DNA from: Cephalotrichum gorgonifer
Lineage: Eukaryota; Ascomycota; Sordariomycetes; Microascales; Microascaceae
Length of the DNA: 64,000 nt
Direction: 5' to 3'
NCBI GenBank assembly: GCA_900312665.1
Contig: ONZQ02000013.1
Span: forward strand, 620,001-684,000
In this document: in pieces, positions 1-11,800 of the stretch
Position numbering within the stretch: position 1 is the stretch's first letter
How the letters are laid out: each line of letters begins with the position of its first letter
Translations under genes and position numbers: made by a program
The notes under the pieces: model-generated
What the model was told of the DNA's origin: nothing
The model's database searches: none
The model's input: only the letters and a program-made list of their open reading frames with translations

Positions 1-62
1 CTCGACCCGGAGACCTAGAGGGTCGTACGATGGTGCACAGTTTGACAAGTCTCGGTGTTTGC

Positions 63-90
63 TTGACGAGGATTACTTGACGAGGATTAC
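63..90. repeat. 14-bp perfect tandem duplication
   Basis: The unit TTGACGAGGATTAC occurs twice head to tail (63-76 and 77-90). It is seen directly; no function is suggested. Confidence 0.9.
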
Positions 91-745
91 TGGACAAGGA
101 ACTGGTGGATAGGACTGCATTGGCATTATTACCGTAGCAGCCTCCCCAGAGTGATGGGTGTTTCAACTACTAGTCCGCAAAGGGGGGACATTAATACTGA
201 CGATTCTAGAGGGGCAGAATGATTTCTAAGAAAACGAAATGGGTAGTTAGGAATTGAGATTGATTTGGAATTTAGAATTTGGAGTCCAAAGGGCCAACAA
301 TCGTTGTCGTCGTCGTCGTCGTCGTTGTCGTACTGAGTGATAGTCGGAGCAGTTGTCACCAGCGGCTTCACTGATACCTGCTTAGACGATTCAGCCCGAG
401 AGCTTGCAGATCATGGCTGCGAGCTGGAGAATGCGGGGCTTACATATTATTCATGTGTTTGATTGTGATGAGGCGCTCAATTCTCTTGGCCCCCCGGATG
501 GACCTGTTATTAACTCGCATTGACTGTTGTATGCTCCCCTTAGACGTCCCAAGCTGTACGAGGATGTATACCTAGGTGTACAAGGCTAAATGCGGGACTT
601 CATGTTCGGCCTGAGTCAGTCAGTTGACCGAAGCTTCTTTCGGAGAAGCAGCTCTCATATGTTGCAGTCCTTGCGGCAGTGGGTCGGCGTTAGCGCGGGT
701 GCTGGTATGTGACCCAATCCGTACTTGTAGGGCGAGCTAAATACC

Positions 746-763
746 TACGAGTACGTACTCGTA
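746..763. repeat. 18-bp perfect palindrome of GTAC/ACTCGT elements
   Basis: TACGAGTACGTACTCGTA reads identically on both strands. Related GTAC-rich strings recur in other intergenic stretches, for example around 60587-60608, so this may be a dispersed intergenic motif rather than a binding site. Confidence 0.8.
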
Positions 764-2336
764 CTAGTTTGCATCACGAGACAGAGAAAATATTTACCAC
801 GGAAGCGACGAGCGGACCATTTGTCACTTCGTGCAGGTTTTGAGGGGTTCCTGTGCAACCTTCGAATGCAGTGGATAAGGGAAGGCGCAGAGGCCGCCGG
901 GAGGATCTTGCAAGTCTCACTTCGCTTGACCTCGATGTTCATGCGGCCAGGTACATTCGGTCCTCCTCCTCCTCCATGTACTTTTTGCAAACAAAGCTTG
1001 GGTACGGCCACAGTAAGACTACTACGAGACAACCTGGGGTCGTGTGTGAAGGTGATTCATGGCTCATTTTGACCCAGCCACCCAGACACCCTGAGATACA
1101 CATGGAGGCTGAGACTATGTCCAGTGCCCACAAGGGTGCTTGCTACAACCCAACCTTGTCGGAGTAACTGTTCGACTCTTACGGTTCTATGACTTGCCAT
1201 GAGGAATCGGGTTGAGTGCGAGTGGGATATGAGCAGTCGCCTGAACGTAACAACTTGATGCGTTTTGGAGGAGGGAGGGGCATAAATGGGCCACTTTAAA
1301 GTTAAATGGGTCTCATACTTTACAGGTACTTCTATGCATACTTGCACATGGCCTGACTGATTGCTCTGCTTCCTTGCTCCTTCCTTCCCCGCCTCCCCTT
1401 TTTTTCGCCCCAACCCTCTGCACCTTCAGTTTTGAAGTACGACGCCCATTAGCCGCTCTGTCTTGGGTTAAAAAAAATCGAGCCAGCGTCAAACCAAACA
1501 GAACTTGAGGTGGGTGACAGCTTGAGACCGGACATGCCCCGCACTGGCCTCGTCCGCACCTGCTACCACAAGACCCTGTCGAGGCAAGCGCCCGCTAGCC
1601 CCAGCCGGAGCAGGTGCTAGTCGTATTCGGCTACAGTATTCAAAGTATTACCATTAGCGTGACAATCGGGAAACCACCACCATACACCCATCATCACCTA
1701 TGGTAGGATGGTAGGTAGTTGCCATATACTTGGCCCCACCCCGCCTCCCCACACCTCCACTCGGACCATTCTGCAACCTGGCAGCCTAACTACCATACCG
1801 TCGTCACTGGAGCACATCCCGGCAATCTTTGCCGCCACCACGAGTACTCACACGTACTTAGGTTATATTTCCTATGTGAGCTTGGCCGCCCGCCTGCCTG
1901 GCGAGTACCTCGAACCACCCGCCCCCGGCCCGTTCGTCGATCAATAGAATGCCAAAAGGTCTTGGCATTGAGCGGGACCATCGCCTCGTCCTAGAGATTT
2001 GTGGGTACAGCATGGAGTGCCAAGTTTAATAACTAAGGTTGTCCCCGCCACACCACTTGTACCTCGTGCCTTCATCGTGACTCTTAGTCCCGCCTCATCG
2101 CCTCATAGCGACAGTTCTCCCCCAGCCTGACAGACAGCTGCACGGGAGTCGGTCCTGTCCTCGGGCCTCTTCGCCTCTCGCCTGTCACCCCTCTTGTCTC
2201 CACGATTACGGCTGGGCAATCCACCTCTCCCCAGAGAGCTCAATAATCCCTTCGCCCAACCGCGGGCAGCAGTGCATCACCAATATCCCCACACTCACCC
2301 GCCCGCCATTGCACAATCCTCAGGCGCACTTGAAAC

Positions 2337-3738
2337 ATGTTCTTCTCCGACCTGTACAAGTCCCCGAAGGGCACTTTCGCCAAGTTTCGCCACGTCCAGA
2401 CCCCTGCGCCCGACTATGGTGATGCGGACCTGGTGAGCAAGGACAAGATCAAGCAGAAGGTAGCCGTCAGGAGATATCTGGACGAGAAGGTCCGGTCCGA
2501 CTGGAGGTTTGAATGGCCGCCTCAACCCTCGGCCTCTGCACCGGCCATCAGGCCAGATGTCGCGGCATCGCTTGAGTCGGCCCAGGCAACCGATTCAGCT
2601 CCAGCAGCCGAGCAGAAGCCCCAAGAATCGACGGCAGAGGCCGCCCTCAACGGCTCCGACACCCCTCAGCTACCTCCTTCCGAGGCCGCATCCCCCCCGC
2701 TAGATGCCGTCGAGCCCTCATTACCAGCGGCTAGTCAAGAGAGCAAAGAGGCGGACCACGTACCTGGTGTCTCCGACGCACCACCCGCATGTGAGCCCGC
2801 TCAACCGGCCGCTACTAACGGGACGTACGATAACGGCATCGACGACGGCAACGAGAGCGACGACGACACGTCATCGACGTATAGCACCTTCTCCGAGGAC
2901 GAAGAACACTTCCGGCCCCGTCTCGAGTGGGAATCCGAGCTCTCGGACGACGATGACGACGACGGCGACGCAGCCGCCGCCCCCTTCCGCTTCGAGAGCC
3001 CGGACACCGTGGGCGAGACGATCCGCGCCGACGCCCTGTCGAAGAAGGAGCAGCGGAGGAGAGCGGCGCGGGACGAGGCGGCGTGGAACGAAGGCGTGGC
3101 CTGCTTCGAAGCGCGGCGCAACGCCTGGACCGGCGCCAGGACCGTCCGCCTAAAGAAGAAGCCCGCCTCCCCGGCCTCGGGCCTCGCCTCCCTCTCCCCC
3201 AGGAGGCTCTTCTTCCGATCCACGTCCCCGACCTCCCCGCTCTCCTCGTCCCCCAACGACCGCCGGAGCGGGGAGTCACCTGCAGCCCTCTCCGACACCT
3301 CGGACCCGCACAAGGACATGAGCCCCCCGCTCACCAAGAACCACACCAAGTCCTCCTCCCTCTCCGTCCCCCCCGCCGCCCCGCTCCCCATCGAGACCCT
3401 CATCCCCATCGCCCCCCCTCTCCTGCCCCCCGCCAACGCCATGCGCGCGAGCATCTCTCCCTCCGTCTACCCCTCCATCTACGACAAGCTCGTCACGAAT
3501 GGCCTCACACCGAGCTGCCCCGTCAACCTATCCGACATGATACGCGCCTGCGTCGTGGGTTGGAAGCGCGACGGCGAGTGGCCCCCGCGCGCCACCGTCC
3601 GACCCCCCCGCGCCGCGCAAGAAGAAGAGGAAGGGCCCCGAGAACGCGGCCCCGCCGCGCCGCATGAGCCTCGGCATCGGTGACGGCGCCATCCGGAGGA
3701 GCATGCAGAAGTTCTTCGGCCACGGAAACGCCGCGTAG
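2337..3738 (+). CDS. Gag1-like clamp domain (DUF4050) protein, with apparent frameshift
   Basis: Single-exon gene of about 467 residues if one frame change is allowed. The N-terminus (MFFSDLYKSPKG, then a basic KDKIKQK stretch) and the C-terminal block with YDKLV, TPSCPVNLSD and GWKRDGEWPP match the fungal Gag1-like clamp family (formerly DUF4050), whose biochemical role is not settled. The middle, roughly residues 60-330, is low complexity: Ala/Pro-rich, an acidic DDDDDGD patch, then Ser/Pro-rich. The initial frame runs to a stop at 3681-3683 and ends in an unconvincing EEEEGPRERG tail. Moving by one base at the C7 run (3603-3609) opens a frame with PRKKKRK, RRMSLG and MQKFFGHG that stops at 3736-3738 and looks like the family's basic C-terminus. 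The start is the first ATG of the open frame. Family call fairly sure; end depends on the frameshift. Confidence 0.7.
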
Positions 3739-4280
3739 GTTGTTTGTTTCCGTACTAGCCTTTGTTATGTTTGGGAGGGAGAGGGTTTCCTCCCTCCGAT
3801 TTCAATTCGGGTGGAGTCATTTTGCTTCCGGCTAGGGAGGAGGGGGGGTTTGGAGGTTAGTCTGCCAGCGTATCTTGGAATCCGGACCGGATCGCGTTTT
3901 ACGGGGAGTTTACATGTTCTCATGCATGGGAAGGAAGAGCAAGAGGGGAAGCAGGGAACTGGAACCTTGGGAACCTCGGGATGCGGCGAAACGAAACGAT
4001 ACGGATCATGTACATATATACCCCTTTGCACACGACACTTTGTTTTTATTTTGAGATTCTCGCCTTGTTTCTAGCAATGGAATTCATACTTTTTTTTTCT
4101 GCGACGTAGTTACATTCTCTCTCCAAAAAGCCCATGTATAGTCCAGTGAACCCACCCACCCCAGAACACAGAACGAGAAGAGAAAGAAAGCAGGACCCAA
4201 ACTCCCGAGAGCCCAGGAACCAGAACCCCGAAAAAAAATAACCAAAGGAGGAAGAACAAAAAAAGAGGGAAAAGAGGAAT
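3739..4280. other. Convergent 3' intergenic region (Gag1-like / IES2)
   Basis: 542 bp between two convergent stop codons. It is A-rich from about 4160 to 4270 (top strand) and presumably holds both 3' UTRs. No further gene seen. Confidence 0.6.
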
Positions 4281-5745
4281 CTACTGCACCTCCTCGACCA
4301 TCTTGCCCATCTTCGACGGCGGACCAAAGACGTTCCCAGCGCGGGAGGCGAGCAGCTCATCCGGAAGGAGGACTCTGCTCCCGTCACGGTCGTTGACCCA
4401 CCGGAAAATGGTGGGGTCCGGGCCTTGGTCGGCTTCGTCATCGTCCGCCGCGGCGCGCTTGTTGGTCTTGGGGGCCTGTTTCTTCAGGAGTTTGTTTATG
4501 GTTTCCATCTGCTTTCGTCAGTAGCCAATCTTTTCATGCTGATTGAACGACATGGGGGAGAAAAGGGGGTGGAAGAAGGAGCAGGAAAGGCTTCTAGAGC
4601 TATAATAGAGAGCCGGTGGGGCAGCCAAGGGAAGGGATGGAAGGGGGGAACACTCTACCTTTACTTCCTCATTTCGCTTGTCGCTCAAGTTCCGTCGCCG
4701 ACGGGCCATCTCCGATCGGCGCATCGATAGCTCCTCGGCAGTGAAGACCTTCTTCGCTTGCACCTCTGCGAAACGGTCGTCAGTCAAGGTGGATTCAGCG
4801 CAAACAGGGAAGGGGTTAGGGGGGGAGCCCACCGTCCGAGAGCTTCATGTACTCCTGGGGCTTGTCTTCGAAACGCGCCCTCTGCCTCCTCGTCATCTTG
4901 GTCAGGTCAAGATCAGGAGTGTCTGCGCCTGTGGGCTGTCCGTCGCTATCGAGCTCTTCATCGTCCTCCTCCTCCTCTTCTTCCTCCTCTTCCTCGCCCG
5001 CCACCTCAATTTCTTCTTCTCCCTCGGCGTCCTCGTCCCCGCCAGCAGAGACGCCATACGTAATGGTCTCCTCAATATCACTCGGGCCGGGGTCACTCAG
5101 CTCGTCGTCATCGTCGTCTTCCTCGTAGAGAGTCCTTTGTGCAAGATTGGACGTCGACAGCTGCTTAGCCCTCGCGCCACCCTTTGGCCTGGAGACAGTA
5201 ATGGTCGAGTCTTCGGCGTCCATATCGACATCGCCGTCAGCATCCCCATCTTGGCCTACGGCATCATCGTCCGCCTCCCCATCCGCGTCCAGCTCCATCT
5301 CGTCGATCTCCCCATCCCCATCGGCGTCTTCGTCTCCGTCAGCATCGGCATCGGCATCCTCGTCATCCTCGTCATCATCCTCTCCAACGTCTGCCTCCTC
5401 GTCGTCGTCCTCTTCCTCCAACTCATCACTATCGCTCTCAACGACATAATTCTTCCTCCCACCCCTGCTCCTCCTCCCCGCAGGCGAACTCTGCCCGTTG
5501 CTAACCGAGATCTGCTGCTCCGTCCTCACGCCATCGCGCCCCACGGTGGCCTGGCGCAGCTTGTTCGACGACACCTTGATGTTAAGGTTTAGGTGGTCGC
5601 CCGTCGGCGAGGACGGCGGGTCCCGCGAGACGCCCGAGCCTCGGGAGCGGCGGTCCCGGGATGACATGTTCCGGTCGCTGTCTGCCATGTCAGTTATTGT
5701 TTTGTTGGCCCGCACGGCGGCGGACCGGCGTGGGCGGCCCGTCAT
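4281..5745 (-). CDS. IES2: INO80 chromatin-remodelling complex subunit Ies2 (PAPA-1 family)
   Basis: Three-exon gene on the minus strand: 5745-4833, 4765-4659 and 4508-4281, with introns 4832-4766 (67 bp, donor GTGGGC) and 4658-4509 (150 bp). The product has about 415 residues. A Ser/Arg-rich N-terminus is followed by very long Asp/Glu tracts (roughly residues 110-280). Then comes the conserved Ies2/PAPA-1 block: TKMTRRQRARFE, YMKLSDE, VFTAEELSMRRSEMARRRRN, METINKLLKKQAPKTNKR, ending in a domain with TIFRWVNDRDG. Ies2 binds the Rvb1/Rvb2-Arp5 part of INO80 and stimulates nucleosome remodelling in the nucleus. The junctions join this block without a gap. Acidic-tract length varies within the family, so the overall size is unremarkable. 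Identity is well supported by the block; splice sites are inferred. Confidence 0.88.
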
Positions 5746-7130
5746 TCTCGGCGATTTTCAGGTGTGGGCTGTTGTGTTGGATATGGTATTGGGGAAAGCA
5801 ACTGGTGTTCGCGCCGACCGCGACCAGGGTGAGGTGAGGGGGCTAATGAAATAGATGGTAGGGACGAATCAGGATTGGGATTGGGAATAATGCAAGAATG
5901 GACGACTAGGTCTGGGCGCCAGGGGTGATGGATGATGAATGATGAATGAAGGATGCCGGGAAAGTGGAGGACAGGTTGCTCAAGTGAGCCAGAGCGAGCT
6001 AGGTAGGAAGGTAAGGTAGTAAGATAGTAAGATAGGGGCAGGGCGGTGCTGCGACTTTCAGGACGGCTGGTATTTAGGGTTCCTTCCGCGTGGAGCTGGC
6101 CTCTGCTGTGATGTTGCTTCCTCCCGAGCGCCCTTTCCCTTTCTTGTCGGCCGGCGCGACTGGAGCGGCAAGCGGCAGTTGATATCGGACGGAGGGACAG
6201 AGAGCACACATATAATGCGGCGGTACTATGACGTCTCTTCTGCCAGCCAACCCAACGTGGGCGCGGTTGTCGCTGGACTCAGGTACACCTCCTCGCGCTT
6301 TGTGCTTCCAGTCCTCCAAGTGCCACGCCGATTTGGATCGATCTTTTTGCTAAGACACACGCACGCCTTCCCGCCACTTGCATACGAGAATGTACGCACT
6401 TAAGGACGTCCTCAAGATACAAAAAAAAAAGGGGGCTGGAAGGAATACAGACAACGACACAGGGGCAGGCAGGGACCAGGGGCGCGATAGTAGGCTCAAA
6501 GTGAGAAAGATGGGGGACAGCGATGATGACGGTCGATGCTCGATGTTTGATGCTTATGCTTGTGCTTGTGCTTGATGATTTGGTGCTCTGGTGTGACCGG
6601 GGCCAAATTGGAGATTGATTGTAAAGAAAAACCCGCTGAAATTACTTACCGATTGGAATGGAGGATCTAAAATGGGGCAGTAACTTTCTGCTTCTGTTCC
6701 TGTGCAACGGGGCGGCTACGGCGCAGCCAATACTCAGAATCGATTGGATATCTTGTTCTTCAATGCCGATGCTTCGCTTCGACCTTGAGTTGCTTGTCCA
6801 AGTCTAGTGGGTGGGTGTCCTGCATGGTGCCGTTTCGGGTGGGCCTCCTTGCCCACAGCTGAGTGGCGTTGCTGTTCGTGTTAGAATAATACCCTCTTTA
6901 TTGCATGTTTCGCTTGCCAACTACATAAATGCTGGTATCGAATACATGTACATCAAGCGGTTGCGCTGGTCACGTCACTAACTCCAACCGCGCTTGCGCT
7001 CGGCTTCTACCAGCTGGCAAGCCGAGGCACATGCGATCAGAGCGTACTTCGTAGTTCGAAGCCTCGTCCCCCCAACGCGAAACCCAACTCGTCAGTCCTC
7101 CCAAACCACTCTAAATCACCAACAATCACA
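5746..7130. other. Divergent promoter region IES2 / PEX14-like
   Basis: 1.4 kb between two divergent start codons. It includes a GGTA/AGTA-rich patch at about 6000-6036, an A10 run near 6421-6430 and a short TTGTGC-type repeat at about 6550-6575. No convincing gene; both promoters are presumably here. Confidence 0.6.
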
Positions 7131-8166
7131 ATGTCCAATCCCGACGAAGAGAGACCAGACAAGCCGCAGGACGAGGCGACCGCAGCCGAGTCCGATGTCG
7201 GTCCATCCCCGACCTCTGATACCGAGTCGCGCCTCGATATCGCGAAGCGCTTCCTAGAGAATGAGGCCGTCCGGGACGCCTCCCGGGAGAAGAAGGTCGA
7301 GTTCCTACGCTCCAAAGACCTAACAGACGAAGAGATTGAGTCTCTTCTCGGCTCCGAAATCCCCTCACCACCCCAGGTCCGTATCACCGCCTCCTCTCTT
7401 CTTTTCCCGCTGCTGCCCCGCCGCGCATCGCCACTAACACCACCAACCTGTCTAGACAACACAGCCTTCTGAACCCCAGCAGCAACACCAGCACCAACAC
7501 CAAGAACTAGCCAACCGCGCCCCCATAATAACCTACCCCGAATTCCTCGCAGAGCCCGCCGACCCACCGCTCCTCTCGCCCAACACCCTCCTCAACGCCT
7601 TCTACGCCCTCACCGGCCTAACCACCCTCCTCTACGGCACGAAGCGCTACTACGTCGACCCGTCCCTAGCCGCTCAGACCTCCGCCCGCGAGGACCTGGC
7701 CTCTACGACAACCTCCCAACTAACATCCCTCATCTCCAAGCTCGAATCAGCCGTCTCCTCCGTCCCCACCTCCTCCTCAGACGACGCCTCCTCCTGCGGC
7801 GACCCCACCGAGCTCTTCTCCCGCGACGTCGGAACCCAGACCTCCCCTCTACCGACCCCCGTCCTCAAGACGATCGACGGACAGCCCCCCACAACCTCGC
7901 AAACCGCCCAGCTCGCGACCCTGTGCCGAAACCTCTCGGACCTGAAGGAGGGACTCGACGCCCAGGCCGAAAACACCCAGGACGCGATGGCCGTGGCGGA
8001 CGGCATTCGCGAGCACCTGCGTGAGGCATCGGTCGCGACGTCGTATGTTAGTCTAGGGTGGAGGCAGTCGGAGCCCGACGATGAGGTGAAGAAGGTGAAG
8101 GAGAATATCCGGAGGCTGAAGGGTGTGTTTCTCAGTACGAGGAATTTCCCCGTCTCGACAAAGTGA
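7131..8166 (+). CDS. PEX14: Peroxisomal docking peroxin, Pex14-N domain (Pex14/17-like)
   Basis: Two exons, 7131-7376 and 7456-8166, with a 79-bp intron (donor GTCCGT, acceptor CTAG); 318 residues. Residues about 33-75 (RLDIAKRFLENEAV, EKKVEFLRSKDLTDEEIESLL) match the Pex14 N-terminal domain, which binds the cargo receptor Pex5 at the peroxisomal membrane. After the intron, a segment with IITYPEFLAEPADPP is followed by a hydrophobic stretch (LLNAFYALTGLTTLLYG) that is probably the membrane anchor. The C-terminal half is predicted helical or coiled coil. The product is shorter than classical fungal Pex14 (about 380 residues) and its N-domain is divergent. It therefore fits the filamentous-fungal Pex14/17 (PEX33-type) group better than canonical Pex14, which is the main alternative. 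Confidence 0.75.
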
Positions 8167-8838
8167 GCGGCATGGAGAAATGAGAGCAAGCGAGGTGTAT
8201 GAATAATAAGAGAGGTGAACGAAGTATGAACCGGGCCCTTCGGAGGGGATAAACTTGAGAGTGTACAGGTTGAGGACGGACAATAATAACTACAGCATCG
8301 GTACCAGATGTTAAAGACTACATGCGTGTCCGAAAATATGTGCGTTCAAACGTCATGTCCTCTATGTGCGTTCAAATGTCATGTCCTCCTACTTTGCTCC
8401 CAACGCGAGAGGATATAGGTCAAGGACGGTAATAACAATAACAGTGTGTGGGTATCAGATGTTAAAACAATACATGTCCATAGGAACACGGGCCCAAGCC
8501 ACCATGTCCTCCCGCCTTGCTTCCGACATTTCTTTGCCTCAACGGCGGCAAATTTCAGCCCACGACTCTCGTCTTTTCCTAGTTTTCTTGCATCTCTGCT
8601 CGCCGCTCCCCATCCCTCCTATCTCACCCTCCCTACGTCGTCGTAGACTTCTGTCCGGCTTGGTCTGTTCCTTGTTCTCTCTCTCGTCGATGCCATTCCC
8701 GTCGCGCTTACCCCGTGCATGTTTCGCTGCCGCCATGGACGTCATAACCTCCTGGTCTACCTTTTGAGAGGAGGCTACCCGGCTCTCTTTCCTAATAGAT
8801 ACTCCTTCGCGACGTTCCCTCCTCGGTAGCCCTTCCTT
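8167..8838. other. Convergent 3' intergenic region with degenerate duplications
   Basis: About 670 bp between the stop codons of the PEX14-like and chromodomain genes. It holds a 26-bp tandem repeat and an older duplication spaced by about 150 bp, listed separately. No gene recognised. Confidence 0.6.
8272..8510. repeat. Nested degenerate direct repeats
   Basis: A 26-bp unit beginning ATGTGCGTTCAAA occurs twice in tandem at 8338-8363 and 8364-8389, with few differences including one C/T. Flanking it, a diverged block (GGACGG, then CAGATGTTAAA, ACATG and CATGTCCTC in the same order) occurs at about 8274-8363 and again at about 8424-8510. The overall period is close to 150 bp. Confidence 0.65.
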
Positions 8839-11800
8839 CTAGGAAGCACTGTCTGGACTACCCGCGCCCCCACCATTCTCCTCTCCCCTGTTAATCCGAA
8901 GTTCATTGAATGCTGCTTTCCACCGGCCAACAAACATATGTTCAAACCCACGTCCTTCCTCCTTCTGCAGAGCATACCAGCTTGTCGTAGGCTCGAATCG
9001 GTATGGAAAGGTTTCTTGCTTGTCGGACCGGCGGTTCCGTAGCGCTTCACGTGCTTGTACGAAGAGAAGATTCTGGCACTTCGACGGCTGGGTGAATCGG
9101 TTTCCCCGGGGCGGGTGGAAGATGTCCGAGTACGCCACACCCTCGCCCTCCATCATTTCGCTGTCCGGTGCCTCCCGCTCTTGGGGCTGCGACTGCGACT
9201 GTGGGATTACTTTTCGATAATTGGCGGAAATCAGTTGTTCAAGCGTTGCAGGAAGCGCAGCCCTCGTGTCCTCTAGGGCATCCTTCAGGAACTCAAGCGT
9301 GGCATCCATGGGATGTGAGTCGAGAGTGGTCGATCGGGGGCCACCGAACCACACATTTTCCAATACAGAACCGGGGTTCTTTGCCGCCGTATTCTGGTTT
9401 ATGAACTCGATCAACTGCTGCTGCGCCTTGGCAAGCTTCTCAGCGGGAATCTGGTCTTCAGTCGGGAATTTTCGCCGAGCCGTCCAATCCCAGATGAGTA
9501 GCTCAAAGTTGCCGTCATATTTTCCCTTGGTTAACAAATGAGGCCGGGCCGGCCTGTAGAACGCAACCCAAGGGTGGCGGCGAATTTGGTCGTGTTGCGG
9601 ACCGGGGAAGCCACCGCCAGGTTCATCCGCAATGGTATAAAAAAATCCCCCGTAAACAAACTTGACGTTGGGAGGAAGCTTGACCCCGATGCTCAGCCTA
9701 TCGAACGGCCGCAGATATTGGAACCAAGATTGGAACGTCTCGAATCGGCCGCGATAATGGTTATACTCGCCGAAAGATTCATCACCACTATACCCAACGG
9801 GGAACTTGTAGATTATCGCAATAGTCTTACTGGGAGGGTACATCCGGGTGAGACTTTCGAGATACGAGAGTATGGCGCCCGGGTCGTCATTTGAAAGCTT
9901 TCGACAGGTGAATACCGTCTCCGGATGGTTCGGTGCATTCTGTATAATGTCGGCCGTAGCTGCACACCCGTAGGGGTCGGTGGTCGTGTCTGGGTGGTAC
10001 GTTGGAAAGCTAGTAACAACCGTGGCTATCGCGCCGTTCTCCATATCTTCTTCATCGGTGCCGAAAACGATAAATTTCCGATATCGGTCTAGATTATTCA
10101 TAGACCACCAGCCGAGCCAGTTCACAAGACTCTGCTCATCGTCCGGTCGGAGACTGTCTTGGGCGAATACAATAGGGGCGAGGTCTTCGTCTCGCCAACT
10201 ACAGTCGCGAGTTGACACACCGACAAGGTGCCGTAGGATCGTCCAGGTCACTTCCAGCGCCTCGCAATCATCGAGTGCCCGGCCGCGGGGCTCATCGCCA
10301 CTTCCAGGCTTTCCTGCAGGCAACCCTATACTCTTGCGTCCGATCCACCTTTGGTCGGCCACGTCACGAAGAAAGTCGCACACGCCGCGGGCAACGACGA
10401 TCTTGTATGTGCGAGTGTGGCGAGTCCGGTCGTAGCGTTCGGAGTACCACGTCAGGAACTGAGCTGCTTGGCGAGGCTGGGTGAGAAGGAAGCTCGGAGT
10501 GAGCAGGAAAGCCTTTCCACCAGGCAACAAACGATGGAGACCAATTTGCCCCGGGGGGGTCCAGCGGTCGGCCTCGCCGAGTGGGATAGTGGAATGGGCC
10601 GTCATGGCCTCTGTGAAACGCCAAAAGGTAGCCCGATGATCCCCAACCGAAATCAACGTGGAAACAGATCTCAACTTCCGAAGTGCCCAAGTTGCGGCTT
10701 CATGAAAGATTATCGTACAGAGTAGGGTATCGTCAAGGATGGCATTCCAGGAACCTGGCTCTCGGTTTGTGTATATTCGGCACTGCCGATCGCAGGATCG
10801 TAGGTAGAGACACAGGGCATTGAGTTCTGCTTCGCGAGAAGGAGGAAACACAAGGAAGAATGCGTGTTTGTTCTTAGCGGGGTCGGGCCCAATGTTCGCT
10901 GGGAGAAGCGACCTGAAGTTGAAGCCAAGAACCTGCTGGCACACGATCCCGCGGTCGCCGAGTAATTCATCCCCAGGTTGTCCCAGATTTTGGGACTGGT
11001 CAGGCAGCGGGTTCCCATCCGGGCCCCTCTTAAACATCAGATAACGCAGGTCAACTTCTGATGGGCTTGTAACAGCCCCTATACCGAAGTCTCCCTCTTT
11101 CCAATCGGTACATCGGCTCGGGCAGACGACGATGAAGTAGCCATCACGGAAACACACTGCCCCGAATGAGCCAAGCTTAAGGCGACTCGCGACGTTAGCC
11201 AAATCTTCCGAGGCTGCTATCGATCTCACGCAACCGACACCAATCTTCTCGCCAGCGATGTAGCGGATCTGGAAAGCCAAATTTCTTGCCGCACACATGT
11301 GAGTAAAATTGATCTCTTCCGCCCCCATCAGATCCATGAACCAGGGCTCATCGGGGGAGCTAGGGACTCCATCAAGCGAGACTTGAAGCTTTTTTGAGTC
11401 TCCTGGGCCGAAACAAATGACCTTGTTGATGGCTATCGATTGGTTGGGTTCGGGTTTCTCGCTGACGGGGATATGTAACAGTGAGGGTGCAACATCATCA
11501 CCTGGGGGCTCCAGTTTGGGCGGAGAGGGCGGGCCCGGTGGGACGAAGAGACTCGGTTCATCAGGATCATCAAGATCCATTGGTGTCGATTGAGGAAAAG
11601 AGGCCGCTATTGGCGAGGGACTCCTCATGATAGGTGTATCACAGAATCTGACCGACTTCTTTCTCCTCTTCTTCTCTGTCTGGGACGGAGGACCGCCTTC
11701 CTCATCTATGCCACCATCATCGGTACCCCTACGAATCAGACCGAGCGTCAGCGGGGACTTCCTTTGCCGTGTCTCTAATGTCGCACGTTTAGCTGCTTCA

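Larger units (their letters stand above)
1..2336. other. Intergenic region at left edge, including leader of the Gag1-like gene
   Basis: No ORF here looks like a conserved protein, and small ORFs occur in all frames without coding character. It contains a 14-bp perfect tandem duplication (63-90), a GTC/GTT microsatellite near 303-325 and an 18-bp palindrome (746-763). The last few hundred bases are pyrimidine-rich, as expected for the promoter and leader of the gene starting at 2337. Confidence 0.6.

Noticed and set aside
3480..3640. An intron to explain the frame change in the Gag1-like gene
   Set aside because: No GT-AG pair of plausible length restores the frame without removing the conserved GWKRDGEWPP block.
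4678..5592. 304-codon plus-strand ORF, hydrophobic and Ile/Val/Leu-rich
   Set aside because: It is the complement of the Asp/Glu repeat tracts of IES2; the composition follows from reversing GAC/GAT/GAG codons.
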